Positions 34,927 to 43,584 of a stretch of DNA of 64,000 nt are shown here, in pieces (within the stretch, counting starts at the first letter, position 1; each line of letters starts with the position of its first letter). The position numbers and the translations under genes were made by a program. This DNA is from JALZKA01 sp963725035 (GTDB lineage Bacteria; Actinomycetota; Thermoleophilia; Solirubrobacterales; 70-9), in NCBI GenBank assembly GCA_963725035.1, contig CAVRWX010000011.1:310001-374000 (forward strand). Reading direction: 5' to 3'. The notes beneath the pieces are model-generated. The model saw nothing but the letters and a program-made list of their open reading frames with translations, had not been told where the DNA came from and ran no database searches.

Positions 34927-35886
34927 TCAGGCGACCCCCGCCGAGACTTCGAGCTCCGAGACGGAGATCCGCGAATAGATGCGTTCGACCTCGCGGGGAT
35001 CAAGCGTGCCCGCTCCGAAGTGCTGGGTGGACTCCGCGCCGCAAGCGACCCCGAAGGCGAGGCAATCGCGTGCCGATCTGCCCTCGTACCGGGCCGCGAC
35101 GTAGCCCGCAAGGAAGGCGTCCCCAGAGCCGACGGTCGAGATCGGCTCCATCAGATCGGTCTCGACCTCGTAGCGGCGCCGGTCCGCACCGGTGCCCACG
35201 ATCGCGGCACAGCCCTCGGCGCTGGTGATGATCGCCTCGCCGGCGCCCATCTCCAAGAGGCCGCTCAGCGCCATGACGCGATCGTCCGCGTCGTTGAACT
35301 CGTAACCCACGGCCTCCTCGGCTTCCAGAGCGTTCGGCACTACCACGGCCGGCTCGCCGCGGAGGCCCGCGCGCATCTGCTCACCGTCCGTATCGAGGAC
35401 GGTGGTCACGTTGAGAGCCTTGAGCTCAGAAACGAGGCGGGCGTACACGTCTGGATCGCATCCCGGGGGAATCGACCCGGCCAAGACGCACAACGACGCC
35501 CCCTGCGCGAGGTAGAGGAGCTTCTCGACGAATCGGTCCACGTCCTCCGGAGTCACCTGCGGTCCGCGCTCGTTGATCTCGGTCTGCTCGCCGGTGGTCG
35601 GGTCGACGACGGCCAAGTTGGTGCGGGACTCGCCGGCGATCCGCGTGAAGTCGTTGAGGATCGACTCCTCACCGAGGCGCTCGACGATGCGCGTCCCAGC
35701 CGAGCCGCCCACGAGGCCCGTTGCAATCACGGGGCGGCCAAGGAGCTTGAGCGCCCGCGCGACGTTCACGCCCTTGCCACCCGCGACGGTGCGCGATTCG
35801 ACAGCGCGGTGGCGCTGGCCGAGCCGGAAATTCGGGACCGCGACCGTACGGTCGATCGCTGCATTGAGGGTGACAGTGAGAATCAC
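34927..35886 (-). CDS. PfkB-family hexose phosphate kinase (1-phosphofructokinase/tagatose-6-phosphate kinase-like)
   Basis: This 319-residue sugar kinase has ILTVTLNAAIDRTVAV and VAGGKGVNVARAL at the N-terminus and the LAGSIPPGCDPDVY segment. The catalytic anion hole is STVGSGDAFLAGYVAARYEG. The N-terminal TLN-x-AID pattern is that of the 1-phosphofructokinase and 6-phosphofructokinase-2 branch. No PTS or fructose genes lie nearby, so the exact substrate is open. Confidence 0.9.
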   Translation of the reverse strand: MILTVTLNAAIDRTVAVPNFRLGQRHRAVESRTVAGGKGVNVARALKLLGRPVIATGLVGGSAGTRIVERLGEESILNDFTRIAGESRTNLAVVDPTTGEQTEINERGPQVTPEDVDRFVEKLLYLAQGASLCVLAGSIPPGCDPDVYARLVSELKALNVTTVLDTDGEQMRAGLRGEPAVVVPNALEAEEAVGYEFNDADDRVMALSGLLEMGAGEAIITSAEGCAAIVGTGADRRRYEVETDLMEPISTVGSGDAFLAGYVAARYEGRSARDCLAFGVACGAESTQHFGAGTLDPREVERIYSRISVSELEVSAGVA

Positions 35887-35909
35887 GCGAGGCTCTCGAA
35901 GGGTAACCG

Positions 35910-37103
35910 CTACTCGCGACGGTGGACTCCGGCGGCAAGAAGACCCAGCACCAAGGAGATCAGTACCGCGATTCCGAACACGATCCAGGCCCAGGGCGGA
36001 AGGCCCGTGCTCCTGTCTTCCGGTTCGGGGAGACCCGCTACCGCTCGCGCCGCCACGGCGTCCACCTCCCCCACCCGCTTCCCATCGAGCCGCACCACTG
36101 CGACGCCGATCTGGTCGCCTTCCGCAACAGGAGCGGCCACGGGCGGGGTCTCCCCAAGCGCCACATCAACCTCTTGATCCGCCCGTGCGACTTCCTTCAC
36201 GCTCGCGCCGGCGACGAGCGGGAGGCGCCCACCCTCGGCGAGTTGCGCGAATCCAAGGCGCTCGCCTTGCTTGACGAGCTCCCGCTCGTCATAGAGCGAG
36301 AAGCCGTAGTCCATGAGGTCCAGGGTCGCCGAGTCGCGCGACGCTTCGTCCGGCGAGCCAAGGACCACCGAGACGAGGCCAACCCCGTTCCGGGTTCCGG
36401 ATCCGACCAGGACGTAGCCGGCCTCCGCCGTCGTCCCAGTCTTGATCCCGTCGATGAAGGGCTCTTCGAGGACCAATGCATTGCGGTTCTCGATCCTGGT
36501 CGGCTCGGCGGTCGAGCGCAGGGTGATGCGCGGCGTATCGACGATTTCGCGGAAAAGGTCTTGATCGCGCAGTTCGGTCGCGATGTCGACGAGGTCGCGC
36601 GCGCTGGAGACATTGCCTGCGTTGAGCCCGATGGGGTCCAGGTACTCGGTCTCCGCCAGGGCGAGCTCATCGGCGGCCACATTCATCCTGGACACGAAGT
36701 CCGACTCGGAGCCCGACACCGCGAGCGCGAGGGTCAGGGCCGCGTCGTTTCCGGAAGGGACCATGAGGCCATAGAGCGCATCGCGGACTGACACCGTGTC
36801 TCCCGGCTCGAGGCCCGCGAGCGACTCGCCGGGCTCCGGGTCGTACGGGGCGACGACGATCTCCTGGCCGGGCCGAAGCTGCTCGGCGGCGACGTAATAG
36901 GTCATGAGCTTCGTCGCGCTCGCGATCGGATACGCCGTCGCGGGGTCGTGCGCCGCAAGCATGTCGCCGGACTCTGCGTCAATCAGGATCCAACTCGCCG
37001 CCGGGAGCGACGCCGGCGGCTTCGGAGCCGCGGCGGGTGCTGCCGGAGCGAAGGCCCCGCAGATCGCGGCGACCGCCAGGACGACGGCTATCGCCCGGTT
37101 CAG
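35910..37103 (-). CDS. D-alanyl-D-alanine carboxypeptidase (penicillin-binding protein, DacA-type)
   Basis: This serine peptidase trims pentapeptide stems of peptidoglycan. The mature protein has all three active-site motifs: S-x-x-K in IASATKLMTYY, S-G-N in VPSGNDAALTLAL, and K-T-G in IDGIKTGTTAEAGYVLV. The N-terminus is a signal peptide (AIAVVLAVAAICGAFAPAAPAAA) and the C-terminus a membrane anchor (WAWIVFGIAVLISLVLGLLAAG). No ATG, GTG or TTG precedes the signal in this frame. A CTG at 37103 overlapping the upstream stop as CTGA is the likeliest start, giving 397 residues. Confidence 0.88.
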   Translation of the reverse strand: MNRAIAVVLAVAAICGAFAPAAPAAAPKPPASLPAASWILIDAESGDMLAAHDPATAYPIASATKLMTYYVAAEQLRPGQEIVVAPYDPEPGESLAGLEPGDTVSVRDALYGLMVPSGNDAALTLALAVSGSESDFVSRMNVAADELALAETEYLDPIGLNAGNVSSARDLVDIATELRDQDLFREIVDTPRITLRSTAEPTRIENRNALVLEEPFIDGIKTGTTAEAGYVLVGSGTRNGVGLVSVVLGSPDEASRDSATLDLMDYGFSLYDERELVKQGERLGFAQLAEGGRLPLVAGASVKEVARADQEVDVALGETPPVAAPVAEGDQIGVAVVRLDGKRVGEVDAVAARAVAGLPEPEDRSTGLPPWAWIVFGIAVLISLVLGLLAAGVHRRE

Positions 37104-37448
37104 CGCAATGCCAGGGTCTGACCGGCGTTCAGGCTCTCGGCGTCGATGTCCGGATTGAGCCGCTCGATCTTGGGCTCGGGGACTCCGGTCTCGATTGCGA
37201 TTGCCGAAAGGGTGTCGCCGGAAGCAACCGTGTAGCTGGTCACCGTTGCCGCCCGCCTTCTCCTCCTTTGTCTGCTCCGAGCGGTTCTTCTTGTCGTTCT
37301 TCGAGTCGCCCCCACCCTCGTCCTCCGTGAACGCCATCACGACCAGGTAGATCGCAACGCCGCACGCCACCAAGGCGAGAAGGGCTGCCAGGCGCGCGAC
37401 GATCGAGCGCCTGCCCAGCTTGGATGAGAATCGGGTCGAGCTTTCCAT
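37100..37448 (-). CDS. membrane-anchored LysM-domain protein (one +1 frameshift near 37245)
   Basis: The first frame gives a basic N-terminus, one membrane span (about 18-40) and a charged linker (EGGGDSKNDKKNRSEQTKEE). After KAGG an extra base shifts the frame, and the continuation is a complete LysM domain (SYTVASGDTLSAIAIETGVP, then LNPDIDAESLNAGQTLALR). LysM binds GlcNAc-containing glycan, so the protein should sit at the cell wall. Its stop overlaps the D,D-carboxypeptidase start, consistent with a shared wall-related role. Confidence 0.82.
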
Positions 37449-37501
37449 CGGTTTCGAGTGCCCCAGGCTCGCGGCGATCGTACCCCTGCTTCATCGTCGG
37501 C

Positions 37502-38413
37502 CTAGCCCGTGTCGAGAGCCCGGCAAGCCACGTCCCAAACCTCTTGGCGAAGCGCTTCGGCGGCTTCTCCGGGGTCGTCCGCCCCCGCGATGGAGCGGGA
37601 CGCCGTGACGATCGCGGAAGCCGGGTGCGAGCCGAACGCTGGGCCGAGGTCCTTGACGCTGCCGCCTTGCGCCCCGACGCCGGGAAGTAAGAAGGGCGCG
37701 GAGGGCATCAACTCCCGAAGGCGGGCGATGTGCGCTGGCTCGGTCGCACCCACGACTGCGCCGAGGCCTGAAAGCCCCGACTCGCTCTGAAGCCTCGAGC
37801 CCAATTCGGCGACCATCGCCGCCAGACGCTCATGAAACGGACTCTCAGGTGCTGGTTGGTCAAGAAGGTCCGACGCGCCCGGGTTCGACGTCCGCACAAG
37901 CACGAAGAGACCGGCGCCTGCCTCCTCAGCACCCTCGATCAGCGGTGCGAGCGAATCGCGGCCGAGCGTGCCGTTGAGCGTCGCCGCGTCCGCGCCAAGT
38001 CCGGGCACGTCTCCGAATGGGCTTGCCGTAGAGCCGAAGAGCGCCTGGGCATACGCGGCGGCGCTCACGGGCACGTCACCGCGCTTGCCGTCGGCGATGA
38101 CCAGGAGGCCAGCGTCGTGCGCGGCATCAATGGTCCGGCTGAGGGCCGTCCAACCCGGGGCGCCAAGTCGCTCAAAGCAGGCGAGCTGGGGCTTGGCGGC
38201 CACGCATGCAGGTGCGGCCGAGGCGATTAGCCCTTCACACCAAAGAGCAACCGCGTCCGCGGCCTGCTCGGCCGGGGTTTCGCCCGAAGCGTCGGGGAAC
38301 GCCTCCCCCGCAACGTCGGGGTCGGGGTCAAGGCCAACGCAGATCTGGCTCGAGCGCTCCTCTACGAGCGCCGCGAGCCGATCCGCGAAGGCGGTACGCG
38401 AGGCCTGCGTCAG
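37502..38413 (-). CDS. pyrF: orotidine 5'-phosphate decarboxylase (type 2)
   Basis: PyrF makes UMP from OMP. The conserved start QICVGLDPDPD and the catalytic ADGKRGDVPVSAAAYAQ segment lie in one open frame, followed by LVRTSNPGASDL and LLPGVGAQGGSV. The frame from HU's stop to the first motif holds no ATG, GTG or TTG. CTG 38413, overlapping the HU stop as CTGA and preceded by AAGGG, is the best start, giving 303 residues. A GTG at 38203 would remove the first strand and the phosphate-site motif, so I reject it. Confidence 0.9.
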   Translation of the reverse strand: MTQASRTAFADRLAALVEERSSQICVGLDPDPDVAGEAFPDASGETPAEQAADAVALWCEGLIASAAPACVAAKPQLACFERLGAPGWTALSRTIDAAHDAGLLVIADGKRGDVPVSAAAYAQALFGSTASPFGDVPGLGADAATLNGTLGRDSLAPLIEGAEEAGAGLFVLVRTSNPGASDLLDQPAPESPFHERLAAMVAELGSRLQSESGLSGLGAVVGATEPAHIARLRELMPSAPFLLPGVGAQGGSVKDLGPAFGSHPASAIVTASRSIAGADDPGEAAEALRQEVWDVACRALDTG

Positions 38414-38685
38414 CTGCCCTTGACTTTGCCCTTGAGGCCGGCGCCTGCTGAGAACTTCGGCACCTTGCCGCCGGCGATGGTGATCCGCTCGCCCGTGCGC
38501 GGGTTGACGCCCTGGCGGGGGCCGCGCTCGGCTACGGAGAACTTGCCGAAGCCGGTGAAGTTGACGTCGTCGCCGCCGACGAGGGAATCCTGGATGCCGT
38601 TGAGGATCGTGTCGACTGCATCTGCAGCAGCCTTCTTCGAATCGAACTCCCCGGCAATCTTCTCGACGAATTCAGCCTTGGTCAC
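38410..38685 (-). CDS. hup: HU-type nucleoid DNA-binding protein
   Basis: This 91-residue protein has a GTG start behind a strong AAGGAGG site. It has TKAEFVEKIAGEFDSKKAAADAVDTIL and the beta-arm region GFGKFSVAERGPRQGVNPRTGERI of the HU/IHF family. The tail is short (KGKVKGS), not the long Lys/Ala tail of mycobacterial HupB. HU bends and compacts DNA as a dimer. It is coupled to pyrF by a CTGA overlap. Confidence 0.95.
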   Translation of the reverse strand: MTKAEFVEKIAGEFDSKKAAADAVDTILNGIQDSLVGGDDVNFTGFGKFSVAERGPRQGVNPRTGERITIAGGKVPKFSAGAGLKGKVKGS

Positions 38686-38939
38686 GTGTTAACTCCTCCT
38701 TCGAAAGGTCAGGGACTGCGCGGAGGCTAACAACGGCCGTGGACGCTCAGGCCGAGATTCGGCCGTTACCGAGCCCGACGGGGTCGGCGAAGACGAGGTT
38801 CGAGCGCCTGAAGCGCTTCTGCAGAGTCCTCGAGCACGCGAGGCTGGTTACACGAATCGGCCCAACCGAAGACCCTCTATCATCATCCGCCCGCGCTGCG
38901 GCACCTTGCCGGGCGCGGTTTTCGCGCGTAATCAAGCCA
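38686..38939. promoter_or_regulatory. divergent promoter region between HU and rplM
   Basis: This 254-base gap separates minus-strand HU from plus-strand rplM. On the plus side TATCAT (around 38878) could be a -10 element. After it come about 55 leader bases with a GC-rich inverted segment (CGGCACC...GGGCGCGG) before the rplM ATG. That could be a ribosomal-protein leader. I see no gene here. Confidence 0.35.
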
Positions 38940-39374
38940 ATGAAGACCTACGTAGCAACACCTGAGAATCGCCAGCGAGGCTGGGTGCTCGTCGACGCCG
39001 AAGGTAAGACCCTCGGCCGTCTCGCGACACAGCTCGCGGAACAGCTCCGCGGCAAGAACAAGCCCGACTACACGCCTCACTGCGATACCGGCGACTTCGT
39101 CGTCGTCGTGAACGCGGAAAAGATCGTGGTAACGGGCAAGAAGCTGGAGCAGAAGACTTACTACCGCCATTCGGGTTACCCCGGCGGTCTTCGTCAGCGC
39201 AGCCTGAAGGAACAGCTCGACCGACGGCCCGAAGAGGTCATCCGCAAGGCCGTCAAGGGCATGCTTCCGCGTAACCGCCTGGGCCGCGCCCAGCTCACCA
39301 AGCTGAAGGTCTATGCCGGCCCCGACCACCCACACACGGCACAGCAGCCGAAGCCACTGGAGATAGAGACTTGA
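38940..39374 (+). CDS. rplM: 50S ribosomal protein L13
   Basis: This 144-residue protein is read from ATG 38940. It opens MKTYVATPENRQRGWVLVDA and has GRLATQLAEQLRGKNKPDYTPH and AVKGMLPRNRLGRAQLTKLKVY, the L13 signatures. It is an early assembly protein of the large subunit. The open frame extends upstream without conservation. The stop overlaps the rpsI start as TTGA, the usual rplM-rpsI pair. Confidence 0.97.
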   Translation: MKTYVATPENRQRGWVLVDAEGKTLGRLATQLAEQLRGKNKPDYTPHCDTGDFVVVVNAEKIVVTGKKLEQKTYYRHSGYPGGLRQRSLKEQLDRRPEEVIRKAVKGMLPRNRLGRAQLTKLKVYAGPDHPHTAQQPKPLEIET

Positions 39375-40288
39375 GCGACGACCCCACCCAGGAAGAGGGC
39401 GCGAGCCCGGAGGAAGACGCGCCCGTCGAGGAGCCCGCTGCTCCCGAGGAGGCCGCGCCCGAGGCTGAGAAGCAGACCGCTCCGCCGGATGAGGCTTCCG
39501 AGGAGGAGCCGGTAGCCGAGGACCCCGCCGTGGAGAATCCTGAAGAGGAAGCTCCAGCGGAGGAGGCACCCGCCGACGAAGAAGCTCCAGCGGAGGAGGC
39601 ACCCGCCGACGAAGAAGCTCCAGCGGAGGAGGCACCCGCCGACGGTCGCGACCCGCCGAAGAGGCTCCCGGCCGCCGAGAAGTCTGCCGAGGCTCCTCCC
39701 CCCGAGGCGAAGAAGAAGGACGTTGCGCCCGGCGCCGACCTCGAGCCTCTCCTGATCGAGGACGAGCGCGAGCTCTCCGCCGAGGAGCGCGCCCGCCTCG
39801 AAGCCGAACAGGAGGAGGCCGCCGCTGCCGCAGCCGCCGAAACCGATGTCGTCGCCGAGGAACCAGCTCTTCGCGAGGGCGCAAAGCTCGACCTCCCCGA
39901 AGGCACGCGCATCCAGGCGACCGGCAAGCGGAAGACCGCGATCGCCCGCGTTGTGGTGGTCCAGGGCGGGGGCGAGTTCCTCGTCAACCGCAAGTCGGTC
40001 GAGGAGTACTTCCCGCGCAGCCTTCACCAGACGATCGCCCGTCAGGCAATCGTCACCTCCGGCTACGACAGCCAGATCGACGTCAAGGTCCGCGTTCACG
40101 GCGGCGGCGTCTCCGGCCAGGCCGACGCAGTGCGCCATGCCACCGCTCGCGCCCTGATCGAGATCGATCCCGAGCTCCGCGGTGAGCTCAAGCGCCGCGG
40201 CATGCTCACGCGTGACGCGCGTGAGAAGGAGCGCCGCAAGGCCGGGCTCAAGAAGGCCCGCAAGCGGCCGCAGTTCTCAAAGCGTTAG
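39371..40288 (+). CDS. rpsI: 30S ribosomal protein S9 with long acidic N-terminal extension
   Basis: Residues about 178-305 are a complete S9: RIQATGKRKTAIARVVVVQG, VTSGYDSQIDVKVRVHGGGVSGQADAVRHATARAL and the basic C-terminal tail KKARKRPQFSKR that reaches the P site. S9 is normally about 130 residues. Here roughly 175 Glu/Ala/Pro-rich residues precede it, including three tandem EEAPAEEAPAD-type repeats. The start is TTG 39371 overlapping rplM (TTGA), and the frame is open throughout. No internal start near residue 175 looks better, so the extension is probably translated. Confidence 0.9.
   Translation: MSDDPTQEEGASPEEDAPVEEPAAPEEAAPEAEKQTAPPDEASEEEPVAEDPAVENPEEEAPAEEAPADEEAPAEEAPADEEAPAEEAPADGRDPPKRLPAAEKSAEAPPPEAKKKDVAPGADLEPLLIEDERELSAEERARLEAEQEEAAAAAAAETDVVAEEPALREGAKLDLPEGTRIQATGKRKTAIARVVVVQGGGEFLVNRKSVEEYFPRSLHQTIARQAIVTSGYDSQIDVKVRVHGGGVSGQADAVRHATARALIEIDPELRGELKRRGMLTRDAREKERRKAGLKKARKRPQFSKR
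39548..39643 (+). repeat. three tandem 33-base repeats inside rpsI
   Basis: The unit GAAGCTCCAGCGGAGGAGGC, then ACCCGCCGACGAA, occurs at 39548-39580 and 39581-39613, with a final 30-base copy at 39614-39643. The copies are identical at DNA level, which points to recent slippage expansion. They encode EAPAEEAPADE. Confidence 0.9.
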
Positions 40289-40297
40289 AACCCCTGC

Positions 40298-41619
40298 GTG
40301 GCTAAACGTCTTTTCGGCACCGACGGCGTCCGCGGGGTCGCCGGCGACGCGCTGACGGCGGAGCTTGCCGTCGCCCTCGGGCGGGCCGCGGCTGACGAGG
40401 CCCAAGCCGAGCGCCCACAGGTCCTGATCATCCGCGACACCCGCGAGTCCGGGCCGATGCTCGAGGGCGCGCTCGCAGCGGGCGTCGCGCAGGGCGGGGG
40501 AGACGCGCTGATCGCGGGCGTCGTTCCGACCCCGGCCGCCTCGATCCTGGTCCGCCGCCTGGGTCTTGACCTTGGCGGTCGTCGTGTCCGCGTCCCACAA
40601 CCCCTGGCACGACAACGGCATCAAGTTCTTCGGCCGCGACGGCGCGAAGCTCTCCGACGAATCCGAGGAGCGGATCGAAGCGGCCGTCCGCAAGGGCTTG
40701 CGCCCGCCGAAGGCTGTCGGCCAGGTTCGCCAGTTCCACGGCGCGACCGACGACTACCTGCGCGAGCTCGAGGGCACCTTCCGGACGCCGCCTCGACGGA
40801 TTGAAGGTCGTTCTCGACTGCGCGAACGGTTCGACTCACTGTCGCCGCTCCCGAGATCTTCAAGCGCCTCGGCGCCGAGACCGAGGTCACCTGCGCCGAC
40901 CCGGATGGACGAAACATCAACGAGGGCTGCGGCTCGACCCATCCCGAGTCGCTCGCCGAGCGCGTGGTCTTCGCCTCTGGCGCGCACCTGGGCTTCGCGT
41001 TCGACGGCGACGGGGACCGCGTGCGTTGCGGTCGACGCCTCCGGACAGGTGCGAGACGGCGACGAGCTGATCGTCCTCGCGGCCAGACACCTCGCCGAGA
41101 CGAGGCGAGCTCGGCGGCGGCGTTGCCGTGACGGTGATGTCGAACTTCGGTTTCCACACCGCGATGAAGGACGCCGGGATCGAGGTGTCGACCACTCACG
41201 TGGGCGATCGCCATGTCTCCGAGGAGCTCCGGGAGCGCGGCTGGACACTCGGCGGCGAGCAGTCGGGCCACATCATCTGGACCGGCTTTGCGCCGACCGG
41301 CGACGGCATTGCAGCCGCGCTTCTTACCTGCCGAGCGCTCGGCGGGCGCTCGCTCGCCGACGCGATCCCGATGGAGAAGCTGCCGCAGACGCTCATCAAC
41401 GTCGAGGTGGCGGATCGCGATGCGATCGAGGACGCCCAGGCGTTCTGGGACGAGGTCGAGACTGAAAGCGCCGAGCTCAAGGGCCGTGGGCGCATTTTGG
41501 TGCGCCCATCAGGCACCGAGCCGCTCGTCCGTGTGATGGTCGAGGCGCCTACTCAGGACGAGGCGGATCTGGTTGCCGGCCGTCTCTCGGCGTCGGTCGA
41601 GCGCGAGCTCGGCGCGTAG
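40298..41619 (+). CDS. glmM: phosphoglucosamine mutase (five +1 frameshifts)
   Basis: GlmM converts glucosamine-6- to glucosamine-1-phosphate for UDP-GlcNAc synthesis. The GTG 40298 start gives AKRLFGTDGVRGVAGD. The phosphoserine site is VVVSASHNPWHDNGIKFFG. Metal loop FAFDGDGDRV, sugar site LGGEQSGHI and phosphate site RPSGTEPLVRVMVEA follow. To read it through, the frame must step forward one base near 40575, 40790, 40842, 41020 and 41104. All five are the same sign. The corrected length is about 439 residues, normal for GlmM. Five independent breaks in an essential gene argue for consensus errors. Confidence 0.9.
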
Positions 41620-41683
41620 CTCGTAACACCGCGTACGCCAGCCCGCGACTGGACTTGCCTGACGCCTCTACCCTCTAGCGACC

Positions 41684-43549
41684 ATGTGCGGCATCGTCGG
41701 CTACGTGGGGAAGCGGCCATGCCGTGACCTCCTCATCCAAGGGCTCCAGAAGCTGGAGTACCGCGGCTATGACTCGGCTGGCATCTCCCTGCTCGAAGAC
41801 GGCCATATCGAGAGCGTTCGCGCCGTTGGCAACCTCTCGAACCTGCGCGATGCCGTCGCGGCCGACGACCGGGCTCACGGCGACGGCGGCGTCGCGGTGG
41901 CTGCTCCGCCCGCCACTATCGGCCTTGCTCACACCCGCTGGGCCACGCACGGCCGTGTCACCGAGGAGAACGCCCATCCCCACGGCGACTGCTCGGATGC
42001 CGTCCACATCGTCTTGAACGGGATCGTCGAGAACCACTCCGAGCTTCGCGCTCAGCTGCGCGAGGAGGGCCATGTCTTCTCCTCCGAGACCGACGCGGAG
42101 ATCGTCGCCCACCTGATCGAGAAGCACTACTCCGGCGACCTCACCGACGCGGTCCGCGCCGCCTTCGAGGATCTCCGCGGCCACTACGCCTTCGCTGCGA
42201 TGCACGCCGAACACCCCGGCACGCTCGTCGCCGCTCGCCAGGAGTGCCCGCTGATCGTCGGCCTCGGCGATGACGAGACCTTCGTCGCCTCGGCGATCCC
42301 TGCCTTCCTGGCCGAGACGCGCCGCGCGCTCTCGATCGAGAACGGTGAGCTCGTCACCGTCACCTCCGACGGCGCGACCGTCACCAAGGCCGATGGCTCG
42401 CCCGTCGAGCGCGAGGCCGACGAGGTGACCTGGGACGAGGACGCCGCCGAGAAGGGCGGCTACGCGACCTTCATGCGCAAGGAGATCGACGAGCAGCCCG
42501 ACGCCGTGGCTGAGACGATCGCCGACCGCTTGCCTTCTGCCGACCGCGTCGATCTCTCCGAATTGGAGATCGATCCCGAGTTCATCAAGAACATGCGGCG
42601 CATCGTGATCGTCGCCTGCGGCACCTCCTACCACGCGGGTCTCGTCGGCCGCTACGCGATCGAGCAGTGGGCGCGGGTGCCGGTCGAGATGGACATCGCC
42701 TCCGAGTACCGCTATCGCGACCCGGTGGTGAACGAGGACGACCTCGTCATCGGGATCACCCAGTCAGGCGAGACGGCCGACACGCTCGCCGCCATGCGGC
42801 TCGCCAAGGAGCGCGGCGCCAAGGTCCTCGCCCTCACGAACATCATGGGCAGCCAGGCCACGCGCGATGCCGACGCCGTCCTCTACACCCGCGCCGGCCT
42901 CGAGATCGGCGTTGCGGCCACCAAGACGTTCACCTGCCAGGTCGCCGCGATGTACCTGATCGGCCTCTGGGTCGCTCAGCAGCGCGGCACGCTTCCCGAC
43001 GAGCGCCAGGCCGAGCTGATCGCAGAGCTCAAGAAGCTTCCGAACTCGATCCAGGCGACCCTGGACACGGTCGAGGACCAGGTGAAGGCGGTGGCGCGCG
43101 CCGAGCACAAGGGCCGCTTCTTCCTCTACCTCGGCCGCAACATCGGCCTGCCGGTCTGCCTGGAGGGCGCGCTCAAGATGAAGGAGATCTCCTACATCCC
43201 GTCCGACGCCTACGCCGCCGGCGAGATGAAGCACGGCCCGATCGCCCTCCTCGACGAGTCGACACCTGTCGTCTGCGTCGCCACCGACAGCCCGATCCTC
43301 GAGAAGATGCTCTCGAACGTCGAGGAGGTCCGCGCGCGCGGCGCGGACGTGATCTCGATCGCGACCGAGGGCACGCCCAAGGTCGCCGAAGCGTCCGACC
43401 TCACGATCGAGGTGCCCCGGACCGACTGGATACTCCAGCCGATCGTCGCGATCATCCCGCTCCAGCTCCTCGCCTACCATGTCGCCCGAATGCAGGGGTT
43501 GAACGTGGACCAGCCGCGGAACCTCGCCAAGACCGTCACGGTCGAGTAG
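41684..43549 (+). CDS. glmS: glutamine-fructose-6-phosphate aminotransferase (isomerising)
   Basis: This 621-residue enzyme feeds amino-sugar synthesis. The N-terminal glutaminase starts MCGIVGYVGKRP with the nucleophile Cys2, then LEYRGYDSAGI and THGRVTEENAHPH. Two SIS isomerase domains follow: IVACGTSYHAGLVGRYAIE, GITQSGETADTLAAMRLAK, LGRNIGLPVCLEGALKMKE and the C-terminal NVDQPRNLAKTVTVE. The frame is intact. It works with glmM directly upstream. Confidence 0.97.
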   Translation: MCGIVGYVGKRPCRDLLIQGLQKLEYRGYDSAGISLLEDGHIESVRAVGNLSNLRDAVAADDRAHGDGGVAVAAPPATIGLAHTRWATHGRVTEENAHPHGDCSDAVHIVLNGIVENHSELRAQLREEGHVFSSETDAEIVAHLIEKHYSGDLTDAVRAAFEDLRGHYAFAAMHAEHPGTLVAARQECPLIVGLGDDETFVASAIPAFLAETRRALSIENGELVTVTSDGATVTKADGSPVEREADEVTWDEDAAEKGGYATFMRKEIDEQPDAVAETIADRLPSADRVDLSELEIDPEFIKNMRRIVIVACGTSYHAGLVGRYAIEQWARVPVEMDIASEYRYRDPVVNEDDLVIGITQSGETADTLAAMRLAKERGAKVLALTNIMGSQATRDADAVLYTRAGLEIGVAATKTFTCQVAAMYLIGLWVAQQRGTLPDERQAELIAELKKLPNSIQATLDTVEDQVKAVARAEHKGRFFLYLGRNIGLPVCLEGALKMKEISYIPSDAYAAGEMKHGPIALLDESTPVVCVATDSPILEKMLSNVEEVRARGADVISIATEGTPKVAEASDLTIEVPRTDWILQPIVAIIPLQLLAYHVARMQGLNVDQPRNLAKTVTVE

Positions 43550-43584
43550 CCGTGACGAAGCCGTCCCGAGACCGTAGTGAGGCC

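Noticed and set aside
34834..36177. Long plus-strand frame of 447 codons opposite the PfkB and carboxypeptidase genes.
   Set aside because: It is antisense to two well-recognised genes and has no conserved motif; GC-rich codon bias opens such shadow frames.
37502..38203. Shorter pyrF starting at GTG 38203.
   Set aside because: It would delete the conserved ICVGLDPDPD start and the first strand of the barrel, which are present in frame upstream.
39548..39643. Tandem repeat as a CRISPR or VNTR locus.
   Set aside because: The copies are contiguous without spacers, in frame, and encode part of the S9 extension.
40298..41619. glmM as a genuine pseudogene.
   Set aside because: Every catalytic motif is intact, no internal stop occurs within segments, glmS next to it is whole, and all shifts have the same sign.
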